This document shows positions 9,004 to 19,437 of a stretch of DNA of 53,598 nucleotides, piece by piece; position 1 is the first letter of the stretch, and every line of letters starts with the position of its first letter. The notes under the pieces are model-generated. The model saw only the letters and a list, made by a program, of their open reading frames with translations, was not told where the DNA came from and did not search any database. Location: contig CALKNZ010000072.1 in NCBI GenBank assembly GCA_938091995.1, positions 1 to 53,598 of the forward strand. Direction: 5' to 3'. A program made the translations under genes and the position numbers. The stretch comes from an uncultured Luminiphilus sp. GTDB taxonomy: Bacteria; Pseudomonadota; Gammaproteobacteria; Pseudomonadales; Halieaceae.

Positions 9004-9018
9004 TCTTGACCGTAACAC

Positions 9019-10617
9019 TCAGCCAAATTGGTTCATCGTGTTATCTGCTCCGCCGGCCTTTAACGCTGCATCGCCAGAGAAGTACTCTTTGTGGTCATCG
9101 CCCATATCTGAACCCGCCATATTCTGGTGCTTCACACAGGCAATACCCTGACGTAACTCCTTGCGCTGTACACCGGCAACGTAGCCCAGCATACCGGCTT
9201 CACCAAAGTATTCTTTGGCCAGATTATCAGTTGAAAGCGCTGCAGTATGGTAGGTGGGCAGCGTAATCAAGTGATGGAAAATTCCAGCCTCCCGTGCGCC
9301 ATCGGCCTGGAACGATTGAATACGCGCATCGGCTTCTACCGCCAAATCACTGCTATCGTATTCGGCACCCATCAACGCATCGCGATCGTAGGCTGACATA
9401 TCCTGACCCGCTTCAGACCAAGCATCGAAAACCTGCTGGCGGAAGCTCAAGGTCCAGTTAAAGCTAGGGCTGTTGTTGTAGACCAGCTTGGCATTGGGAA
9501 CCACCTCACGAATACGATTCACCATGCTGGCGATCTGTCCCACATGGGGCTTCTCCGTTTCGATCCAAATCAAGTCAGCGCCATTTTGCAGTGACGTAAT
9601 GCAGTCGAGCACCACACGATCAACGCCAGAGCCCTTTTTAAATTGAAACAGACCCGAAGGCAGTCTTGCGGGCTTCAACAATTTACCGTTGGCCTTAACT
9701 ACAACATCACCATTGGCGATGTCGTCCGCCGAGTCAATGTAATCACCGTCGAGGAAGCTGTTGTACTTGTCACCAAGATCCCCAGGGGCATCGGTTACAG
9801 CGATCTGCTTGGTCAGACCCGCACCCAGGGAGTCAGTTCGCGCTACGATGATGCCATTTTCAACGCCCAACTCTAAGAATGCGTAACGCACCGCGCGAAT
9901 TTTAGCCAGAAAATCAGCATGGGGGACGGTGACCTTGCCATCTTGGTGACCGCATTGCTTCTCATCGGAAACCTGGTTCTCAATTTGGATCGCACACGCA
10001 CCCGCCTCAATCATACTTTTAGCCAGTAAATACGTGGCTTCTTCATTACCAAACCCCGCATCGATATCGGCAATGATGGGTACAACGTGAGTCTGAAATT
10101 CTTCGATCTGCTTATTCAGGCTCTGCACTTCCAGTTCGTTGCCAGCAGCCCGCGCTGCATCGAGCTGACGAAACATGCCGCCCAATTCTCGAGCATCAGC
10201 CTGTCTTAAAAAGGTATATAACTCTTCAATTAAGCTGGGCACCGACGTCTTTTCGTGCATTGACTGATCGGGCAGCGGGCCAAACTCTGAGCGCAGCGCG
10301 GCGATCATCCAGCCTGACAAATACAGGTACTTTTTGTCGGTGGTGCCAAAATGCTTTTTAATGGCGATCAACTTCTGCTGACCGATGAAACCGTGCCAGC
10401 AGCCTAAAGACTGGGTGTAGTGCGCGGGATCGGCATCGTAATCGGCCATATCTTTGCGCATGACATCTGCCGTGTAGCGTGCAATGTCGATACCGGTTTT
10501 AAACCGATTTTGAGCACGCATGCGTGCGGCGTACTCGGGATTAATATCTGCCCAAGATGATCCCGCCTGAGCAACGACACCCTCTAACTCGCCGATCGTA
10601 TCCAGATAATCACTCAT
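9019..10617 (-). CDS. aceA: Isocitrate lyase, long form
   Basis: A 532-residue cytoplasmic isocitrate lyase, splitting isocitrate into glyoxylate and succinate in the glyoxylate shunt. The length and sequence match the long, Pseudomonas-type subfamily, not the roughly 430-residue E. coli enzyme. The catalytic loop is KQCGH with Cys222 (short forms have KKCGH), and ADIDAGFG and the WIETEKP region are present. An AAAGGAG ribosome-binding site precedes the ATG. It is a single-gene unit: der ends about 130 bases upstream and a terminator follows. The shunt allows growth on acetate, fatty acids and other C2 sources. No malate synthase or isocitrate dehydrogenase kinase lies nearby. Confidence 0.96.
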   Translation of the reverse strand: MSDYLDTIGELEGVVAQAGSSWADINPEYAARMRAQNRFKTGIDIARYTADVMRKDMADYDADPAHYTQSLGCWHGFIGQQKLIAIKKHFGTTDKKYLYLSGWMIAALRSEFGPLPDQSMHEKTSVPSLIEELYTFLRQADARELGGMFRQLDAARAAGNELEVQSLNKQIEEFQTHVVPIIADIDAGFGNEEATYLLAKSMIEAGACAIQIENQVSDEKQCGHQDGKVTVPHADFLAKIRAVRYAFLELGVENGIIVARTDSLGAGLTKQIAVTDAPGDLGDKYNSFLDGDYIDSADDIANGDVVVKANGKLLKPARLPSGLFQFKKGSGVDRVVLDCITSLQNGADLIWIETEKPHVGQIASMVNRIREVVPNAKLVYNNSPSFNWTLSFRQQVFDAWSEAGQDMSAYDRDALMGAEYDSSDLAVEADARIQSFQADGAREAGIFHHLITLPTYHTAALSTDNLAKEYFGEAGMLGYVAGVQRKELRQGIACVKHQNMAGSDMGDDHKEYFSGDAALKAGGADNTMNQFG

Positions 10618-10750
10618 AACAACTCCTTTCCTGTCGTAAAACTTGGACTCACTGAGGCCACCGATGTAAGTAGGTCGGGATGCTAATTGTTCAGAAGGTA
10701 TTTTTAAAGGAAATGCTAAATATTATTGGCATTCATGCAGTGAATGTTGG

Positions 10751-12169
10751 CTACTGCCCCTTACGCTGCTTTTTTTTCTTCTCAGCCTTCTTAATATGGG
10801 ACATGAGCCGTTGACGTCGACTCTCTTGCCGTTGGGTCAATTTATTACGCTTTCCTGCATAGGGGTTCTCGCCCGTACGATACTGAATACGAATAGGCGT
10901 GCCGTGAAGCTCTAGGACCCGGCGAAAGGTTTTTTCCAGATAGCGTGCATAACTCGAAGGTAGTGCGTCAGTCTGGCTTCCATGAATCACCACTATGGGT
11001 GGGTTTTGTCCCCCTGCATGAGCATAGCGCAGCTTGACCCGACGACCGTTTACCAAAGGTGGCGGATGGCTGGCAACTGCATCTTCAAGAATACGCGTCA
11101 ATTTGTTGGTGTTAAGTGATGTCGTCGCGGCTCGATGAGCCTGATGAATAGACTCATACAAATGCCCAACCCCGGTACCGTGAAGGGCTGAAATAAAGTG
11201 TACATCGGCATAATCAACAAACTGTAGTCGGCGATTGAGCTCTGAACGAATCCATTCACGTTCATCACTCTCAATGCCGTCCCATTTATTAATCGCAACA
11301 ACTAAACCGCGACCCGCATCAATACATTGACCCAGAAGATGAAGGTCTTGCTCGACCAAACCCTCGTGAGCATCCATCAGTAGAATAACGACATGAGCCT
11401 CGTTGATCGCTTTCAAAGTTTTAACAATCGAAAATTTCTCGACCACTTCACGAACATTTTTGCGCCGTCGGACACCTGCTGTATCAATTAACGTATAAGC
11501 CTGGTCGTGGCGCTCGTAACGGATGTACACGCTGTCCCGCGTAGTTCCTGGCTTATCAAAGACCACAACACGTTCTTCTCCCAACAGGCGGTTCACAAGA
11601 GTAGATTTGCCCACATTGGGGCGCCCCACTACGGCAACACGGATACTGGGGTCATTAAGTGCATCCGCTGGGTCAGCCAGAGGCAAAGCCTCAATAACAC
11701 TGGTAATTAACTGCAGCACACCGCGATTGTGTGACGCCGCAATGGTGTGCAGTTGCGAACAGCCCAATCGATAGAAGTCACTGGCAGCGATGTCCTCACC
11801 AACCCCGTCGATTTTATTGACGACCAAATGAAAAGGCTTGCTGCGCTGGCGCAGATAAGCCACCAGACTCTCATCGCCAGGATGTAAACCCGCTCGGCCG
11901 TCAACCAACAGCAGTACGATATCGGCCTCATCGATTGCGACACGCGACTGATCTGCCATGGCAGCATCAATGCCCATTTCTTCACCACTGATACCGCCAG
12001 TGTCAATGACAATAAAAGGCGCATCGCCAATTTTTCCCTCTCCGTACTTTCTGTCTCGAGTGAGACCGGAGAGGTTGGCCACTAAGGCGTCTCTAGAGCG
12101 AGTCAGTTGATTAAATAACGTCGATTTACCAACATTGGGGCGCCCTACTAAGGCGATGACGGGAAGCAA
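10751..12169 (-). CDS. der: Ribosome-assembly GTPase Der (EngA)
   Basis: A 472-residue double GTPase needed for 50S ribosome assembly. Two G domains each show GRPNVGKST (near residues 9 and 180), a DTGG/DTAG switch and NKxD (NKID, NKWD), followed by the KH-like C-terminal domain and a basic lysine-rich tail. The start is TTG at 12169: it gives the family's usual N-terminus ([10 protein letters not shown]) and there is no ATG nearby. The ribosome-binding site is only a weak GAG seven bases upstream. It starts 3 bases after the bamB stop and is the last gene of the ndk-to-der cluster. Confidence 0.97.
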   Translation of the reverse strand: MLPVIALVGRPNVGKSTLFNQLTRSRDALVANLSGLTRDRKYGEGKIGDAPFIVIDTGGISGEEMGIDAAMADQSRVAIDEADIVLLLVDGRAGLHPGDESLVAYLRQRSKPFHLVVNKIDGVGEDIAASDFYRLGCSQLHTIAASHNRGVLQLITSVIEALPLADPADALNDPSIRVAVVGRPNVGKSTLVNRLLGEERVVVFDKPGTTRDSVYIRYERHDQAYTLIDTAGVRRRKNVREVVEKFSIVKTLKAINEAHVVILLMDAHEGLVEQDLHLLGQCIDAGRGLVVAINKWDGIESDEREWIRSELNRRLQFVDYADVHFISALHGTGVGHLYESIHQAHRAATTSLNTNKLTRILEDAVASHPPPLVNGRRVKLRYAHAGGQNPPIVVIHGSQTDALPSSYARYLEKTFRRVLELHGTPIRIQYRTGENPYAGKRNKLTQRQESRRQRLMSHIKKAEKKKKQRKGQ

Positions 12170-12172
12170 AAT

Positions 12173-13354
12173 TTACTCTAATGCTGCCACGTCATAGGCC
12201 ATGAGCTTACCGTTGTTATTGTAAATATAGAGCCGATTCCCCTGGGCAATCATATCGGCTCGCGCACCGCTGCTGTCTGGCCGAGTACGTCCTACTATAT
12301 CTCCATCTACCTGGGAAAAAAGATGCAGGTAGCCGTCAAAATCAACAAGTGCAACGTAGCTTGAGATCACCGTAGGGCGACTCAATCCGCGATAACCGAG
12401 CTGAATATTTTGCCAGCGTACTCCCTGACCATTTCGTAAATAAGCGCTGACCGTGCCATCCTGATCGGCGACATAGACATTACCAAAGCCAACCGCGACC
12501 CCTGACACTGACGATACATTTTGCTGCCAAATTTTTCGGCCTACGCGCAGGTCTACAGCTGCAACTCGCCCCTGATAACTAGCCGCGTAGAGCTCCCCGC
12601 TTTGTGTTGCCATGCTGCCATCAATATCGACAATCCGCTCAATTTCAGATCGCCCCTGAGGAATAGCAATGCGGGCCTCCCAAGCGACACTGCCATTGTC
12701 GAGAGATAGTGCCAACACTTTGCCGTCCGCAAAGCCTGCAATAGCAAAATTATCGACTATGATCGGGGTAGAAGTTCCTCGCAGCGTGAGAACCGGCACA
12801 TCACTCAAATGAGCCCAGCGCTGCTCACCTGTTTCGTAGTCGAAAGCAATCAGTTTGCCATCGTAGGTCTGAGCAACAACCAGCTCACCATTTCCCTGAG
12901 GGGCTGCCAAGACCTCTCCTGACACCTCAGCTCGCCAAATTTCCGAGCCATCGTTCGCACTGACTCTGAGAACAGTGCCGTCCGCACCGCCTAAAAATAA
13001 GGAGTTTTGATAGAAGCCGACCCCGCCGGAAATCGCAAGGCCTAGCTTAGCGCTCCATAATTTTTTGCCGCTAGCGGCATCGACCGCGGCAATTAAACCC
13101 TCGGTAGCAGCGACATATAGCGTACCGTCGGCCAAAACAGGGGTTATCTTATAAAATCCATCGCCCTGTCCGTCCCCGATTGACGTGGACCAGCGCTTGG
13201 AGAGTTTGACCTTCTGATTAATCTCCGTCAGTTCCACCGGCTGGGTTGGGTCGTATTCATCGTCTGCAAACCATCCGCCGATGGTCTCGCAGCCTGCAAG
13301 CGTTAATACCGCTAGTCCAACGACCAGTAGTTTAGGAAACTTGGGGAAGTTCAA
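12173..13354 (-). CDS. bamB: Outer-membrane assembly lipoprotein BamB
   Basis: A 393-residue lipoprotein of the BAM complex that inserts beta-barrel proteins into the outer membrane. The signal peptide ends in a lipobox, L-A-G-C, with Cys22. The remainder is a PQQ-type eight-bladed propeller with repeated W-x-A/x-D-x-x-G-x-x-x-W blades. The start is TTG at 13354, overlapping the yfgM stop as TTGA, with an AGGAGG only 4 bases upstream. It lies between yfgM and der, the conserved order in gammaproteobacteria. Confidence 0.96.
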   Translation of the reverse strand: MNFPKFPKLLVVGLAVLTLAGCETIGGWFADDEYDPTQPVELTEINQKVKLSKRWSTSIGDGQGDGFYKITPVLADGTLYVAATEGLIAAVDAASGKKLWSAKLGLAISGGVGFYQNSLFLGGADGTVLRVSANDGSEIWRAEVSGEVLAAPQGNGELVVAQTYDGKLIAFDYETGEQRWAHLSDVPVLTLRGTSTPIIVDNFAIAGFADGKVLALSLDNGSVAWEARIAIPQGRSEIERIVDIDGSMATQSGELYAASYQGRVAAVDLRVGRKIWQQNVSSVSGVAVGFGNVYVADQDGTVSAYLRNGQGVRWQNIQLGYRGLSRPTVISSYVALVDFDGYLHLFSQVDGDIVGRTRPDSSGARADMIAQGNRLYIYNNNGKLMAYDVAALE

Positions 13355-14016
13355 GAGGCCTCCTCGTCTGACACCAGACGGGATTCGAGACTGGTTATTT
13401 TAGTTTCTAAGATTCCGGGCGGATTACCTAATTCCAGTAACACGTCCCGAGCTTCTCGGTACGCATCCAAAGCCTCTGCGTGTCGGCCTTCAGAGACATA
13501 AATATCACCTTTCGCTGTAGCGTAAGCGGCAGGGTAAGCACCCATACCCGAATCTAAAATAGCTAGCGCACCGGTCGTGTCACCCTGATCGGCCAGCACT
13601 CTAGCGAGTCGCAGCTGCATTAGTTGTCCTAATTCAGAATTCGCATCTTCTTTGGTCAGCGCCCAGCGCAGCTCGCTTTCTGCAACATCGAGGTTGCCTT
13701 CCTCGACTGCAAGCGCAGCCAGCTGAAGGGCTGCAAATCGGGCGTAAACCGTACCGCTAAAATCATTTTTCAGTGTGTTCGCTAAAACGCTGATGTCCTC
13801 AGCGGAACGCGTATCATCTGACTGCAAAGCGACCTCAATAGCGCCCCAGGCGTCAGAAGCAAGCTCGGCTTGCTGAGTAGACCAGCCCTGATATTGTTGC
13901 CAACCCACCGTACCGGCTACTGCCAAGACAACGCCCGCCATGGTGCTCTTACCGTTTTCGTCCCACCAACGTTTGAGTGCTTCTACCTGTTCATCATCTT
14001 CTAGGTGATCTGCCAT
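13351..14016 (-). CDS. yfgM: YfgM-family periplasmic TPR protein
   Basis: A 221-residue protein anchored by one N-terminal transmembrane helix (about residues 24-41, after the DEEQ-VEALKRWWDENGK segment) and carrying TPR-like helical repeats in the periplasm. In E. coli, YfgM is a partner of the SecYEG translocon and PpiD, helping newly exported proteins. The family signature is the N-terminal EALKRWW...NGK stretch and the position between hisS and bamB. It overlaps bamB by 4 bases and starts 3 bases after hisS, so all three are on one transcript. Confidence 0.9.
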   Translation of the reverse strand: MADHLEDDEQVEALKRWWDENGKSTMAGVVLAVAGTVGWQQYQGWSTQQAELASDAWGAIEVALQSDDTRSAEDISVLANTLKNDFSGTVYARFAALQLAALAVEEGNLDVAESELRWALTKEDANSELGQLMQLRLARVLADQGDTTGALAILDSGMGAYPAAYATAKGDIYVSEGRHAEALDAYREARDVLLELGNPPGILETKITSLESRLVSDEEAS

Positions 14017-14019
14017 AAC

Positions 14020-15300
14020 CTATTCTCCGTTTTTTCCGGCAAACGCCTGAGCCAGAAATGCTGCTAATTGATTATCGGGGAGCGTGACTTGCTCAGCATC
14101 ACTCCGTAATGGTTTCACGGTAACAGATTCGCTGGAGCGTTCAGACTCACCATAAACCAGTGCAAAATGCGCACCGCTACGATCGGCACGTTTGAACTGG
14201 CTCTTGAAACTGCCGCCGCCTAAATGCGTCTGAATAATCTGCTGCGGAAGTACCCGTCTCAAAGCCTCGATGCGAGGCAGCGCGTGTAGCTGAGACTCAG
14301 CGTCTGCTGCAACCACATAAATATCGGTCTGAGGAGGGGTATGAGCATCTAAACCTCTGAGCAGCAACACCAAGCGTTCGAGCCCTACCGCAAAACCAGC
14401 CGCCGGCGTGTCTCGCCCACCAAACTGCGCCACTAAGCCATCATAACGACCACCACCGCAAACCGTACCCTGCGCACCCAAAGCCTTAGTCGTCCACTCG
14501 AAAACCGTTTTATTGTAATAGTCGAGACCACGCACCAAACGCTCGTTCACTACATAGGGCTGTCCCGCCGCATTTAACATCTCAAGGAGCGCTGCAAAAT
14601 CATCGCTTGACTCATCGTCGATAAAATCAGTTAGCGCAGGCGCACCCACCAATAACGCCTGAGTCTCAGTATTTTTACTGTCTAATATGCGCAGGGGATT
14701 TGTCTCAAGACGGCGCTGACTATCATCATCTAGCGCCCCATGGTGATCGGAAAGAAATTCTACTAAAGCTTTTCTAAACAGCGCCCTAGACTGAGGACTA
14801 CCAATGGAATTAATTTCCAGTGTGAGCAGGTCTTTGACACCCAAATCACACCACAGAGCGTTGGATAACAAAATCAACTCCGCATCTAGGTCGGGAGTGG
14901 CAACGCCGAAACCCTCTACGCCCAACTGGTGAAATTGTCTTTGCCGACCTTTTTGCGGCCTTTCGTAACGAAACATGGGGCCTTGATACCAAAGCTTCTG
15001 AACCGTTTGCTGCAGGCTGTGTTGTACAACTGCGCGTACACAGCCAGCCGTGCCCTCGGGACGTAAAGAAAGACTATCGTCATTGCGATCTGCAAAGGTG
15101 TACATTTCTTTTTCAACGATATCCGTGACCTCACCAATGGAGCGCGAGAACAACTGAGTCGCTTCAATGATCGGCAAACGAATTTCTCGGTAGCCATAAT
15201 GTTGTAAAACAGTCGCCATGACACCTTCCAGCTGCTGCCAAAGGAAGCTGTCTTCAGGAAGAATGTCTACCATTCCACGCACTGATCGGTAATCGGTCAT
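14020..15300 (-). CDS. hisS: Histidyl-tRNA synthetase
   Basis: A 426-residue class II aminoacyl-tRNA synthetase attaching histidine to tRNA-His. It starts with the typical RGMVDILPEDSF-like segment. Motif 2 is visible as LRPEGTAGCVRA...WYQGPMFRYERPQKGRQRQFHQ, the histidine-binding loop as RGLDYYNKTVFEW, and motif 3 as AAGFAVGLERL. The C-terminal anticodon-binding domain follows. Length matches the family (E. coli about 424). It lies between ispG and yfgM. Confidence 0.98.
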   Translation of the reverse strand: MTDYRSVRGMVDILPEDSFLWQQLEGVMATVLQHYGYREIRLPIIEATQLFSRSIGEVTDIVEKEMYTFADRNDDSLSLRPEGTAGCVRAVVQHSLQQTVQKLWYQGPMFRYERPQKGRQRQFHQLGVEGFGVATPDLDAELILLSNALWCDLGVKDLLTLEINSIGSPQSRALFRKALVEFLSDHHGALDDDSQRRLETNPLRILDSKNTETQALLVGAPALTDFIDDESSDDFAALLEMLNAAGQPYVVNERLVRGLDYYNKTVFEWTTKALGAQGTVCGGGRYDGLVAQFGGRDTPAAGFAVGLERLVLLLRGLDAHTPPQTDIYVVAADAESQLHALPRIEALRRVLPQQIIQTHLGGGSFKSQFKRADRSGAHFALVYGESERSSESVTVKPLRSDAEQVTLPDNQLAAFLAQAFAGKNGE

Positions 15301-15312
15301 AAGGCCTGTCTG

Positions 15313-16440
15313 CTAGGTACTGCGGAGAATGATCTGTTCTTCAGAGGCCGCGCGTTCTGATACCAATTGATCGGCACGCTCGCGGATGACAGATTCCAAA
15401 TGATCGACAAAGTCTTGATTACTGACTTTATGATCAGGTTCCCCAGCCAGGTAGATCAAGTTGTTAGGCGTGGCCCCAGTGAGACCCACGTCAGCTTCTC
15501 GAGCTTCCCCAGGGCCGTTAACGATGCAGCCAATCACGGCCACATCCATGGGCGTTCGGATATCTTCCAGTCGACGCTCTAATTCATTCATCGTCCCTAT
15601 CACATCAAAGTTTTGCCGTGAACAACTGGGACAAGCAATGAAATTTATACCGTTAGCCCGCAGCTTTAAGCTCTTGAGAATTTCAAATCCTACTTTGACT
15701 TCTTCTACGGGGTCGGCAGCGAGGGAAATTCGGATGGTATCGCCGATACCCTCCATTAACAGCCCGCCCAGCCCTACTGCAGACTTGACGGTACCACCAC
15801 GAAGCCCACCAGCTTCAGTGATGCCCAAATGCAAAGGCTGCTCGATTTGAGTTGCCAAGCTTCTATAAGCCGCCTGGGCCATAAAGATTTCTGAGGCTTT
15901 TACGCTGACTTTAAAATCCTCGAAGTCATAGCGACTCAGAATATCGACATTGCGTAGAGCAGATTCCACCAAAGCCTCAGCGTTAGGCTCTGGATACTTG
16001 CGCATGATTTCTTTACCCAGTGACCCCGCATTAACGCCAATACGGATGGGAATACCACGATCTTTGCAGGCGGCAATCACCTCGCGCACCTTTTCTTCAC
16101 GACCGATATTACCCGGATTGATTCGCAAGCAATCCACGCCATATTCCGCGACTTTCAGCGCGATTTTATGATCAAAGTGAATATCGGCAACTAGGGGCAC
16201 GGTAACTTGCGCTCGGATGTCTCGAAAGGCATCTGCTGCTTCCATGCTGGGCACCGAAACCCGCACGATATCAGCCCCAGCATCAGCAATGGCTTGAACC
16301 TGTGCAACCGTGGCCGCCACATCACAGGTTTCGGTATTCGTCATACTCTGGACACTAATGGGCGCGTCGCCGCCAACGGGTACGTTGCCAACCATGATCT
16401 GGCGACTTTTTCGCCGTTTAATGGGTGATTCTTGCTTCAT
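15313..16440 (-). CDS. ispG: 4-hydroxy-3-methylbut-2-enyl diphosphate synthase
   Basis: A 375-residue 4Fe-4S enzyme of the MEP isoprenoid pathway, converting MEcPP to HMBPP. The sequence opens with the [20 protein letters not shown] segment, has the TIM-barrel VADIHFD strand, and the cluster cysteines CPSC and GCIVNGPGE near the C-terminus. It lies 12 bases upstream of hisS and 26 bases after pilW. In many gammaproteobacteria rodZ sits between pilW and ispG; there is no space for it here. Confidence 0.98.
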   Translation of the reverse strand: MKQESPIKRRKSRQIMVGNVPVGGDAPISVQSMTNTETCDVAATVAQVQAIADAGADIVRVSVPSMEAADAFRDIRAQVTVPLVADIHFDHKIALKVAEYGVDCLRINPGNIGREEKVREVIAACKDRGIPIRIGVNAGSLGKEIMRKYPEPNAEALVESALRNVDILSRYDFEDFKVSVKASEIFMAQAAYRSLATQIEQPLHLGITEAGGLRGGTVKSAVGLGGLLMEGIGDTIRISLAADPVEEVKVGFEILKSLKLRANGINFIACPSCSRQNFDVIGTMNELERRLEDIRTPMDVAVIGCIVNGPGEAREADVGLTGATPNNLIYLAGEPDHKVSNQDFVDHLESVIRERADQLVSERAASEEQIILRST

Positions 16441-16466
16441 GTCACCGACCGATCGGAAAAGTTTCC

Positions 16467-17240
16467 TTATTGTAACCCTTGCTGGGCCTGCAGTGCTTGA
16501 TATTCCTGCGAATCAGGGTAGAGATTACGCAAAGCCAACTCGTAGCTGCTTTGAGCATCTTCGTCACCTGCGGCCTCTGAAAGCTTAATTCCTAGCATGA
16601 AGCCCCGGGATGATTGCCGAGGCACCACGGTGCGATATACACCATAGTACGATTGGGCGTTGGCGATATCATCTGCGGCTAAACGCAAATAACCCATTTC
16701 TAAGAGGGCAATGGGACTTCGTCGATCCATGCGCAGAACGCGGGTGAATGCATCCTCTGCCCCGACACTATCCTGAAGATTCAATCGGCTCATGCCCAAA
16801 TTAATATAGGCCATAGGCCGCCCTGAATAGAGCGAATCCTCGACGACAATGGCAAACTGGGCCTCTGCTTCCTCATAACGCCCCAAGAAAAACAAAAATG
16901 CGGCGTAGTTGTTTCTGGCTCGCGAAAACTGCGGATCTACTCGCAGTGCTCTTTTGAAACTCTCTTCCGCACGATCGTATTCACCCGTGCTTTGATAAAC
17001 CAGTCCAAAGGCTTCGTGCACCGACGGATTGTCAGAATCAATATTATTCGCGAGCTCAAGATTTCGCTTGGCGTTTTCCCAATCTCCCCGTCCGATATAT
17101 TGCCGAGCCAGTTCCACGCGTCGCTCCAGAGCCGCCTCAGGGTCTCCTTCATTGTCGGTGCCACCCACGGTCTCAGTAATACAAGATGACAGAAATAACA
17201 CCGCGGCCATCGCAAATAGCCCTAAAATAACTGTCTTCAT
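16467..17240 (-). CDS. pilW: Type IV pilus biogenesis lipoprotein PilW/PilF
   Basis: A 257-residue outer-membrane lipoprotein with TPR repeats (about residues 35-235). The signal peptide ends in L-S-S-C with Cys20, a lipobox. Repeats such as [29 protein letters not shown] and [22 protein letters not shown] are typical of PilF, the pilotin that helps assemble the PilQ secretin. It overlaps the end of rlmN by 4 bases, a conserved pairing. Other pilus genes are not in the window. Confidence 0.92.
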   Translation of the reverse strand: MKTVILGLFAMAAVLFLSSCITETVGGTDNEGDPEAALERRVELARQYIGRGDWENAKRNLELANNIDSDNPSVHEAFGLVYQSTGEYDRAEESFKRALRVDPQFSRARNNYAAFLFFLGRYEEAEAQFAIVVEDSLYSGRPMAYINLGMSRLNLQDSVGAEDAFTRVLRMDRRSPIALLEMGYLRLAADDIANAQSYYGVYRTVVPRQSSRGFMLGIKLSEAAGDEDAQSSYELALRNLYPDSQEYQALQAQQGLQ

Positions 17241-18403
17241 AGGCGCTCTCCCTCAGTAATGGCATTGTTTACCGCATTCGATTGACGGTGCCGCTCCGAG
17301 CGTCGTGTTCGGTCAGTGACCTCACCCACCAACTGCCCACAAGCTGCATCAATATCATCGCCTCGGGTGCTGCGTACGGTTACGATAAAGCCCGCATCAA
17401 CGAGAACTTGCCAAAAACGCGACACCGCATTGCCGCTGGGTCGATCAAATCCCGAATTCGGAAAATGATTAAAGGGAATTAAATTAATTTTGCAGGGGAA
17501 ATCTTTTAGTAAAGTACTGAGCTCCCGCGCATGTTCCGGTTGATCATTTATTCCAGCCAACAAGGTGTACTCAATGGTGACAACCCGCTTGCGGTCTGAC
17601 TGAGCGTCTATATAACTTCTGGCACTCTTTAGCAGCTGTTGGATGGGATAACGGCGATTAATAGGAACAATTTTGTTGCGAATTTCGTCATTCGGTGCGT
17701 GCAGAGATACCGCCAAACTGACATCGCTAAACTCCGCCAGACGATCCAGTGCCGGCACAACACCTGAGGTGCTTAAAGTGACCTTACGTTTCGATAAACC
17801 ATAGGCCAAATCGTCTGTCATAAGGCTCATTGCAGCTACCACGTTATCGAAATTGAGAAGCGGTTCCCCCATGCCCATCATGACGACGTTAGTCACAATA
17901 CGCCCTTTGCCTGACTGCCAGCCGTTGTAGGAGTTAATTGCCAGCCATACCTGACCTATAATTTCTGCTGCAGTGAGATCTCGCTGAAACCCCTGCTTCC
18001 CGGTAGAACAAAATTTGCAGTCAAGACTACAGCCTACCTGAGAAGAGACACATAACGTTGCCCTGCCCGCTTCAGGAATTAAAACCGCTTCGACCAACGC
18101 ACCGCCAGCCACGCGAATGGCCCATTTGCGAGTGCCATCGGTCGAATCCTGTTGATCCGCAATTTCTGGAGGGGTAATCGTTGCAAGAGACTCAAGCTTT
18201 TCACGCAGCCCCTTACCTAAGTTACTCATGGAAGAAAAGTCGATGACACCCTGGTGGTGTATCCACTTCATAACCTGCTGTGAGCGAAAACGCTTTTCAC
18301 CAAGACTGGTGAAAAAATCTTCCAGCTGCTGACGAGTCAGTCCCAACAGATTGACCTTCTCTGCGACGCTTGAGCTCGCGATCAAACTGTTGGTATCTGT
18401 CAT
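17237..18403 (-). CDS. rlmN: Dual-specificity RNA methyltransferase RlmN
   Basis: A 388-residue radical-SAM enzyme that methylates A2503 of 23S rRNA and A37 of some tRNAs. The CSLDCKFC motif (CxxxCxxC) binds the 4Fe-4S cluster, followed by [12 protein letters not shown]. The second catalytic cysteine lies in [10 protein letters not shown]. It needs Fe-S clusters, which the neighbouring isc operon builds. It starts at an ATG 22 bases after ndk and overlaps pilW. Confidence 0.97.
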   Translation of the reverse strand: MTDTNSLIASSSVAEKVNLLGLTRQQLEDFFTSLGEKRFRSQQVMKWIHHQGVIDFSSMSNLGKGLREKLESLATITPPEIADQQDSTDGTRKWAIRVAGGALVEAVLIPEAGRATLCVSSQVGCSLDCKFCSTGKQGFQRDLTAAEIIGQVWLAINSYNGWQSGKGRIVTNVVMMGMGEPLLNFDNVVAAMSLMTDDLAYGLSKRKVTLSTSGVVPALDRLAEFSDVSLAVSLHAPNDEIRNKIVPINRRYPIQQLLKSARSYIDAQSDRKRVVTIEYTLLAGINDQPEHARELSTLLKDFPCKINLIPFNHFPNSGFDRPSGNAVSRFWQVLVDAGFIVTVRSTRGDDIDAACGQLVGEVTDRTRRSERHRQSNAVNNAITEGERL

Positions 18404-18425
18404 AATCAGGCGTCAGCGTGGCGCC

Positions 18426-18851
18426 TCAGCGCTCGCAGACCTCATTAGCCGCAAAAAAGTACGCGATTTCCCGAGCAGCTGACTCGGGAGAATCTGAGCC
18501 ATGCACCGCGTTTGCATCGATAGTGCTCGCAAAATCCGCACGGATCGTCCCAGCAGCGGCTTCCTGTGGGTTTGTTGCGCCCATCAAATCACGATTTTTA
18601 GCAATCGCACCTTCACCCTCAAGCACCTGAACAACAACGGGGCCAGAGGTCATAAACGCCACCAAGTCATCGTAAAAAGGACGCCCTTTATGCTCTGCAT
18701 AAAATCCCCCGGCACTAGTGTCTGACAGCTGCATCATACGTGACGCCACTATACGCAGCCCAGCTGATTCAAAACGTGTATAGATTTCGCCGATAACATT
18801 TTTGCCAACGGCATCGGGCTTGATAATAGAGAGGGTACGTTCAGTGGCCAT
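18426..18851 (-). CDS. ndk: Nucleoside diphosphate kinase
   Basis: A 141-residue enzyme that transfers phosphate from ATP to other nucleoside diphosphates. I start at the ATG at 18851 ([15 protein letters not shown]), which has GGAG upstream and gives the standard length; an upstream ATG at 18884 would add 11 unlikely residues. The phospho-accepting histidine is in NAVHGSDS. A good promoter lies upstream, and this is the first gene of the ndk-rlmN-pilW-ispG-hisS-yfgM-bamB-der series. Confidence 0.97.
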   Translation of the reverse strand: MATERTLSIIKPDAVGKNVIGEIYTRFESAGLRIVASRMMQLSDTSAGGFYAEHKGRPFYDDLVAFMTSGPVVVQVLEGEGAIAKNRDLMGATNPQEAAAGTIRADFASTIDANAVHGSDSPESAAREIAYFFAANEVCER

Positions 18852-18916
18852 GGGGCACTCCGATTGAGATAGGGAATTTTTCAAGGGACCTGTAGTCCCA
18901 ATTTCTAAGCGCGCAA

Positions 18917-18945
18917 ATTATAAATGAGGGCCGCGATTATGTCAT
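18917..18945 (-). promoter_or_regulatory. Strong sigma-70-like promoter of ndk
   Basis: On the minus strand, ATGACA (18940-18945, 5 of 6 matches to TTGACA) and TATAAT (18917-18922, perfect) are separated by 17 bases. The -10 lies about 66 bases before the ndk start. Nothing else in the 214-base gap between fdx and ndk looks like a gene. The iscX gene that follows fdx in many relatives is absent. Confidence 0.75.
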
Positions 18946-19098
18946 CGCCGACTAATTACCTTTAGCCACGACCTAAAACCGACCGCGCCACCAAATTTAG
19001 GTTGGAAAGCAGGCGTAAAGGATCTCTGCACGCCTGAGTATCTATTCGAATATGGGTCCTGAGACCAAGCCACCTCAAGTCACTTGGTGTTAGCGCTC

Positions 19099-19437
19099 TT
19101 AATGATGCTCCCGAGCGTGATTAATGGTGTAACGCGGGATTTCAACGACTAAAGGCTCTTCGGTCACAAGCGCCTGACAAGACAGTCTGGACTCAGGCTC
19201 CAAACCCCAAGCCTTATCAAGGAAGTCTTCTTCGAGTTCATCGGCATCCTCCAAAGCGGCAAACCCTTCACGAATAATCACGTGACAAGTGGTGCAGGCG
19301 CAAGACATTTCACAAGCATGCTCGATAGCAATGTCGTGGGCGAGCAAGGCATCGCAGATTGAAGTTCCAACCTCTGCCTCAACAACAGCTCCCTCCGGGC
19401 AAATATCGCCGTGGGGCATGACAACAATCTGAGTCAT
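19099..19437 (-). CDS. fdx: ISC-type 2Fe-2S ferredoxin
   Basis: A 112-residue adrenodoxin-type ferredoxin that supplies electrons for Fe-S cluster assembly. The cluster ligands are the cysteines of C-x5-C-x2-C (HACEMSCACTTC) and a fourth in SRLSCQA. The start overlaps the hscA stop by 4 bases. It is the last gene of the isc operon here. Confidence 0.97.
   Translation of the reverse strand: MTQIVVMPHGDICPEGAVVEAEVGTSICDALLAHDIAIEHACEMSCACTTCHVIIREGFAALEDADELEEDFLDKAWGLEPESRLSCQALVTEEPLVVEIPRYTINHAREHH

Noticed and set aside
10728-10750. CATTC...GAATG inverted repeat near the der stop as a terminator
   Set aside because: No T-run follows on either strand.
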